Part shown: piece by piece, positions 6,541 to 8,604 of the stretch
Layout of the letters: the number at the start of each line of letters is the position of its first letter
Position numbering within the stretch: position 1 is the first letter of the stretch
Assembly: GCA_938049325.1 (NCBI GenBank)
Contig: CALICC010000413.1
Location: 1 to 8,604 of the forward strand
DNA from: an uncultured Ilumatobacter sp.
Lineage (GTDB): Bacteria; Actinomycetota; Acidimicrobiia; Acidimicrobiales; Ilumatobacteraceae
Direction of reading: 5' to 3'
Length of the DNA: 8,604 bases
Position numbers and translations under genes: made by a program
The notes under the pieces: generated by a model
Told to the model about the DNA's origin: nothing
Databases searched by the model: none
What the model saw: the letters and a program-made list of their open reading frames with translations, nothing else

Positions 6541-7700
6541 AACGTGTTGCGGAACGACTCGGCGTTACGGACGAACTCGTCGATTGAGTCGCCCCCGAAC
6601 TTGCGTTGCGCCTCGGTTGCGAGTGTGAGTGCGACCATCGTTTCGGCGACCACACCCATGGCGGGCACGGCCGTGACGTCGGTGCGCTCCTTGAACGAGA
6701 CTCCCGACTCTTTCGTGGCTGTGTCGACGGTCTCGAGCGTCGGCTTGTTGAGCGTGGCGAGTGGCTTCATGGCCGCACGTGCAACGAGCAACTCGCCGGT
6801 GGTCATACCGCCCTCGGTGCCGCCCGCCAGCGTGCTCCCGCGCCGGTACGCCGAGTTCTCGGAGTCCCATGAGATCGGGTCGTGAGCAGCGCTCCCCCGG
6901 CGTCCGGCCACGTCGAAGCCGTCACCGATCTCGACGCCCTTGATCGCCTGGATGCTCATGAGCGCCTGGGCGAGCATGCCGTCGATCTTGCGGTCCCAGT
7001 GCACGTGGCTGCCCAGACCGACCGGCACGTTGAAGCCGAGCACTTCGACGACGCCGCCCAGCGAATCGCCGTCTTTGGCGCACGCCTTGATCTCGGTGAT
7101 CATGTCTTCGCTCGTGGCCAGGTCGAAACAGCGCACCTGGTTGTCGTCGACTCGATCGAGTTCGCCAGGCGTGGGGCGAGCGGCATCGTCAGGGACCCGC
7201 ACCGACCCCATCTGGATCACGTGCGACAGGATCTCGACGTCGAGCGTGCGCAGGAGCTGCTTGGCGATCGCACCGCCGGCCACGCGAGCGGCGGTTTCAC
7301 GAGCACTGGCCCGTTCGAGCACGTCGCGTGCGTCGGTGAAGCCGTACTTCTGCATCCCGGTGAGGTCGGCGTGGCCGGGCCGAACCTGGGTGAGCGGCGC
7401 CTTTGTGGCGCCCGGCGCAGGATCCATCTCTTCGTGCCACTTGTCGCTGCGGAACCATTCGCTGTTCTTGATCTCGATCGCAACCGGCGATCCGAGCGTG
7501 CGACCGTGGCGCACGCCACCGATCAGCGTGAGTTCGTCGGCCTCGAACCGTTGCCGAGGTCCACGCCCATATCCGAGGCGGCGTCGGCCCATCTCGGCCT
7601 GAATCTGCTCGACGGTGATCTCGAGCCCCGCCGGGAGCCCTTCGAGCACGACGACGAGACCTTGACCGTGCGACTCGCCAGCGGTGAGAAACCTGAGCAT
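6537..7700 (-). CDS. aroC: Chorismate synthase
   Basis: AroC makes chorismate from 5-enolpyruvylshikimate 3-phosphate, the last step of the pathway, and needs reduced FMN. Numbered from ATG 7700 (387 residues), it has GESHG (8-12) with the conserved His11, RPGHAD (107-112) with His110, RASARETAARVA (130-141) and GGTEGGMTTG (293-302), where most relatives have TNG or SNG instead of TTG. I chose ATG 7700 because it gives the standard start MLRFLTAGESHGQG and has a TANNNT box 7 nt upstream. The frame also offers ATG 7706 and GTG 7724, adding 2 or 8 residues. It is the first gene of the minus-strand block. The divergent neighbour is a secreted protein, so aroE, often upstream of aroC in relatives, is not adjacent here. 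Confidence 0.97.
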   Translation of the reverse strand: MLRFLTAGESHGQGLVVVLEGLPAGLEITVEQIQAEMGRRRLGYGRGPRQRFEADELTLIGGVRHGRTLGSPVAIEIKNSEWFRSDKWHEEMDPAPGATKAPLTQVRPGHADLTGMQKYGFTDARDVLERASARETAARVAGGAIAKQLLRTLDVEILSHVIQMGSVRVPDDAARPTPGELDRVDDNQVRCFDLATSEDMITEIKACAKDGDSLGGVVEVLGFNVPVGLGSHVHWDRKIDGMLAQALMSIQAIKGVEIGDGFDVAGRRGSAAHDPISWDSENSAYRRGSTLAGGTEGGMTTGELLVARAAMKPLATLNKPTLETVDTATKESGVSFKERTDVTAVPAMGVVAETMVALTLATEAQRKFGGDSIDEFVRNAESFRNTL

Positions 7701-7707
7701 GACCATG

Positions 7708-7713
7708 AGGCTA
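7708..7713 (-). promoter_or_regulatory. Candidate -10 box for the aroC operon
   Basis: TAGCCT on the minus strand fits TANNNT and ends 7 nt before the ATG at 7700, the distance expected for a leaderless transcript. No Shine-Dalgarno precedes that ATG. I see no good -35 at 17-18 nt upstream. If correct, it rules out the longer GTG 7724 start. Confidence 0.35.
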
Positions 7714-7869
7714 TCGGTTGCCACTGGGCGGCTTCCGGAAGGAACGAGAACATGGCGACGGGGCCAACAGTGCGCCTTCGACGGTGGGGCTCGGCTGTTT
7801 CTCGGCGTGCTCGGTTCGATCTAGGCTCGCGCTGGCTACCGGCCCACATATCCCGAGCGTCGGCCAGTT
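7714..7869. promoter_or_regulatory. Divergent intergenic region between aroC and the secreted-protein gene
   Basis: This spacer must hold the upstream control of two divergent genes. For the plus-strand gene, TAGGCT at 7822-7827 fits TANNNT but has only a poor -35 (TTTCTC, 7798-7803). A second minus-strand pair, TTCAAC (7872-7867) and TATGTG (7850-7845) with 16 nt between, is weak. A 10-bp palindrome, CTTCCGGAAG, lies at 7732-7741 and could be an operator or chance. No riboswitch, tRNA or terminator is evident. Confidence 0.4.
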
Positions 7870-7874
7870 GAAGG
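7870..7874 (+). promoter_or_regulatory. Ribosome binding site of the secreted-protein gene
   Basis: GAAGG lies 5 nt before the ATG at 7880, the best Shine-Dalgarno match in the window. It fixes the start of an otherwise unannotated gene that runs off the right edge. Confidence 0.7.
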
Positions 7875-7879
7875 TTGGT

Positions 7880-8604
7880 ATGAAGGAGTTGATTGCGCTG
7901 TTGGGGCTCTGTGTCAGCTCGGTCTTCGTTGCTCCTTCGAGTTCGTCGGGTGCAGACGAACTGACGATGACCGTCACCCCGTCCACCGATATCGCGTGGC
8001 TGGGCCAAGAGATCGAGGTCGTCACCTCCGGACGCCCGGCAGAACCCCTCGTCGTCATGGCGGTGTGCCCTGTCGGCGTTGCGATCACCGAACCGGCAGA
8101 TGTCGGCACCCAATGCACCATTCTCGCTGCCCGGTTCCAGCCGGCGCTCCCGACGAACCGGTTCGAGGTGGATGCACGGATACACCCGAGCTGCCTCGAC
8201 ATCGGCTGCACCCTGACCTACGCGACCTTCGCCAGCCTGTCCGATGCACCTGCCGACTTGCTCCAGGAAGAAATCACCTTCACACCCGTTCCACCACCGC
8301 CTCCCTCTGATCCGGACTTCGCGATGACCGTCACGGTCGCCCAGGACTTCGTGGACTCACTCCGCCTCAGGATCGATGTGGTCAACCGAAACCCCGCCAC
8401 CGACTCAGCGGTTGTCGCACTGTGTCAGGGCGATATCACGGCCGACGACTTCCCATCAGGCTGCACGACGATCAAGAGCAGCGATGACACCGACGACCTA
8501 TCCGTGCTCACCGACGTGACTCGCAGGACCTGCGCTGACGCCGGGTGCAGCATCGTCTACAGCGGGGCCGGCAGCGAGTTCGTTCCCATCGCCGAGTTCC
8601 TCGT
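7880..8604 (+). CDS. Secreted protein with two tandem four-cysteine Ig-like domains (3' end missing)
   Basis: From ATG 7880 the frame stays open for 241 codons to the window edge. The N-terminus, MKELIALLGLCVSSVFVAP, looks like a signal peptide with a probable cut after SSGA (near residue 25). LGLC is not a good lipobox, so a lipoprotein is unlikely. Two repeated domains follow, about 28-135 and 147 to beyond 241, joined by a linker with five consecutive prolines (138-142). Each begins with MTVT (30-33; 149-152), and the first cysteine comes exactly 33 residues after that Met (Cys63; Cys182). The other cysteines are Cys79, Cys105 and Cys110, and Cys195, Cys218 and Cys223. The last pair is CLDIGC and CADAGC. 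The opening TMTVTPSTDIAWLGQEIEV and the C-x4-C pair resemble neocarzinostatin-type folds, a low-confidence analogy. It probably acts outside the cell; its role is unknown. Confidence 0.85.
   Translation, partial: MKELIALLGLCVSSVFVAPSSSSGADELTMTVTPSTDIAWLGQEIEVVTSGRPAEPLVVMAVCPVGVAITEPADVGTQCTILAARFQPALPTNRFEVDARIHPSCLDIGCTLTYATFASLSDAPADLLQEEITFTPVPPPPPSDPDFAMTVTVAQDFVDSLRLRIDVVNRNPATDSAVVALCQGDITADDFPSGCTTIKSSDDTDDLSVLTDVTRRTCADAGCSIVYSGAGSEFVPIAEFL

Noticed and set aside
6882..7871. 329-codon open frame on the plus strand, antisense to aroC
   Set aside because: Shadow of aroC in the complementary reading; low-complexity charged composition.
7880..7912. Lipoprotein signal (LGLC) in the secreted protein
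   Set aside because: Leu before the Cys does not fit a lipobox, and the cysteine at residue 11 lies inside the hydrophobic core of the signal peptide.
7523..8185. Minus-strand frames of 166-220 codons over the start of the secreted-protein gene and the intergenic region
   Set aside because: They overlap aroC in another frame and the repeat-containing secreted gene, which has a signal peptide and ribosome site. Their products show no domain.

Overview
The window is GC-rich bacterial DNA with strong G/C preference at third codon positions and frequent GTG starts. The conserved order aroC-aroK-aroB-pepQ-efp-nusB, an F420-type luciferase-like oxidoreductase and a DUF2079 membrane protein all point to Actinomycetota. 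I would guess Acidimicrobiia (an Ilumatobacter-like lineage), but no sequence here proves the class. It looks like chromosome: no insertion sequence, integrase, CRISPR array, tRNA or rRNA was seen.

Layout. (1) Positions 2-139 hold the last 45 codons of a plus-strand gene, possibly a TetR-type regulator. (2) A plus-strand luciferase-like (LLM-class, probably F420-dependent) oxidoreductase lies at 210-1139. (3) A minus-strand block from about 7700 down to 1149 reads, in transcription order, aroC, aroK, aroB, pepQ, efp, nusB and a DUF2079 polytopic membrane protein. Its genes overlap by 4 or 13 bp or are 2-4 bp apart. The one real break is before pepQ: 36 bp to the first possible ATG, 90 bp to the start I prefer. 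(4) A short divergent intergenic region follows. (5) A plus-strand gene, cut off by the window end, encodes a secreted protein built from two tandem four-cysteine beta-sandwich-like domains.

How the genes fit together. AroB, AroK and AroC cover the second, fifth and seventh steps of the shikimate pathway. PepQ (proline dipeptidase or Xaa-Pro aminopeptidase), EF-P (relief of polyproline stalling) and NusB (rRNA antitermination) make up the housekeeping module that usually follows them. The aroQ (3-dehydroquinate dehydratase) gene found between aroB and pepQ in mycobacteria is missing here. The last gene, DUF2079, is joined to nusB by a GTGA stop/start overlap.

Starts. Three transcription-unit starts (the oxidoreductase, pepQ and aroC) share one arrangement: no clear Shine-Dalgarno, but a TANNNT box 6-7 nt before the start codon, as expected for leaderless actinobacterial mRNAs. 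The secreted-protein gene instead has a clear GAAGG ribosome binding site. The most novel item is the secreted tandem-domain protein, whose repeat is visible from cysteine spacing and which resembles the neocarzinostatin-type fold.
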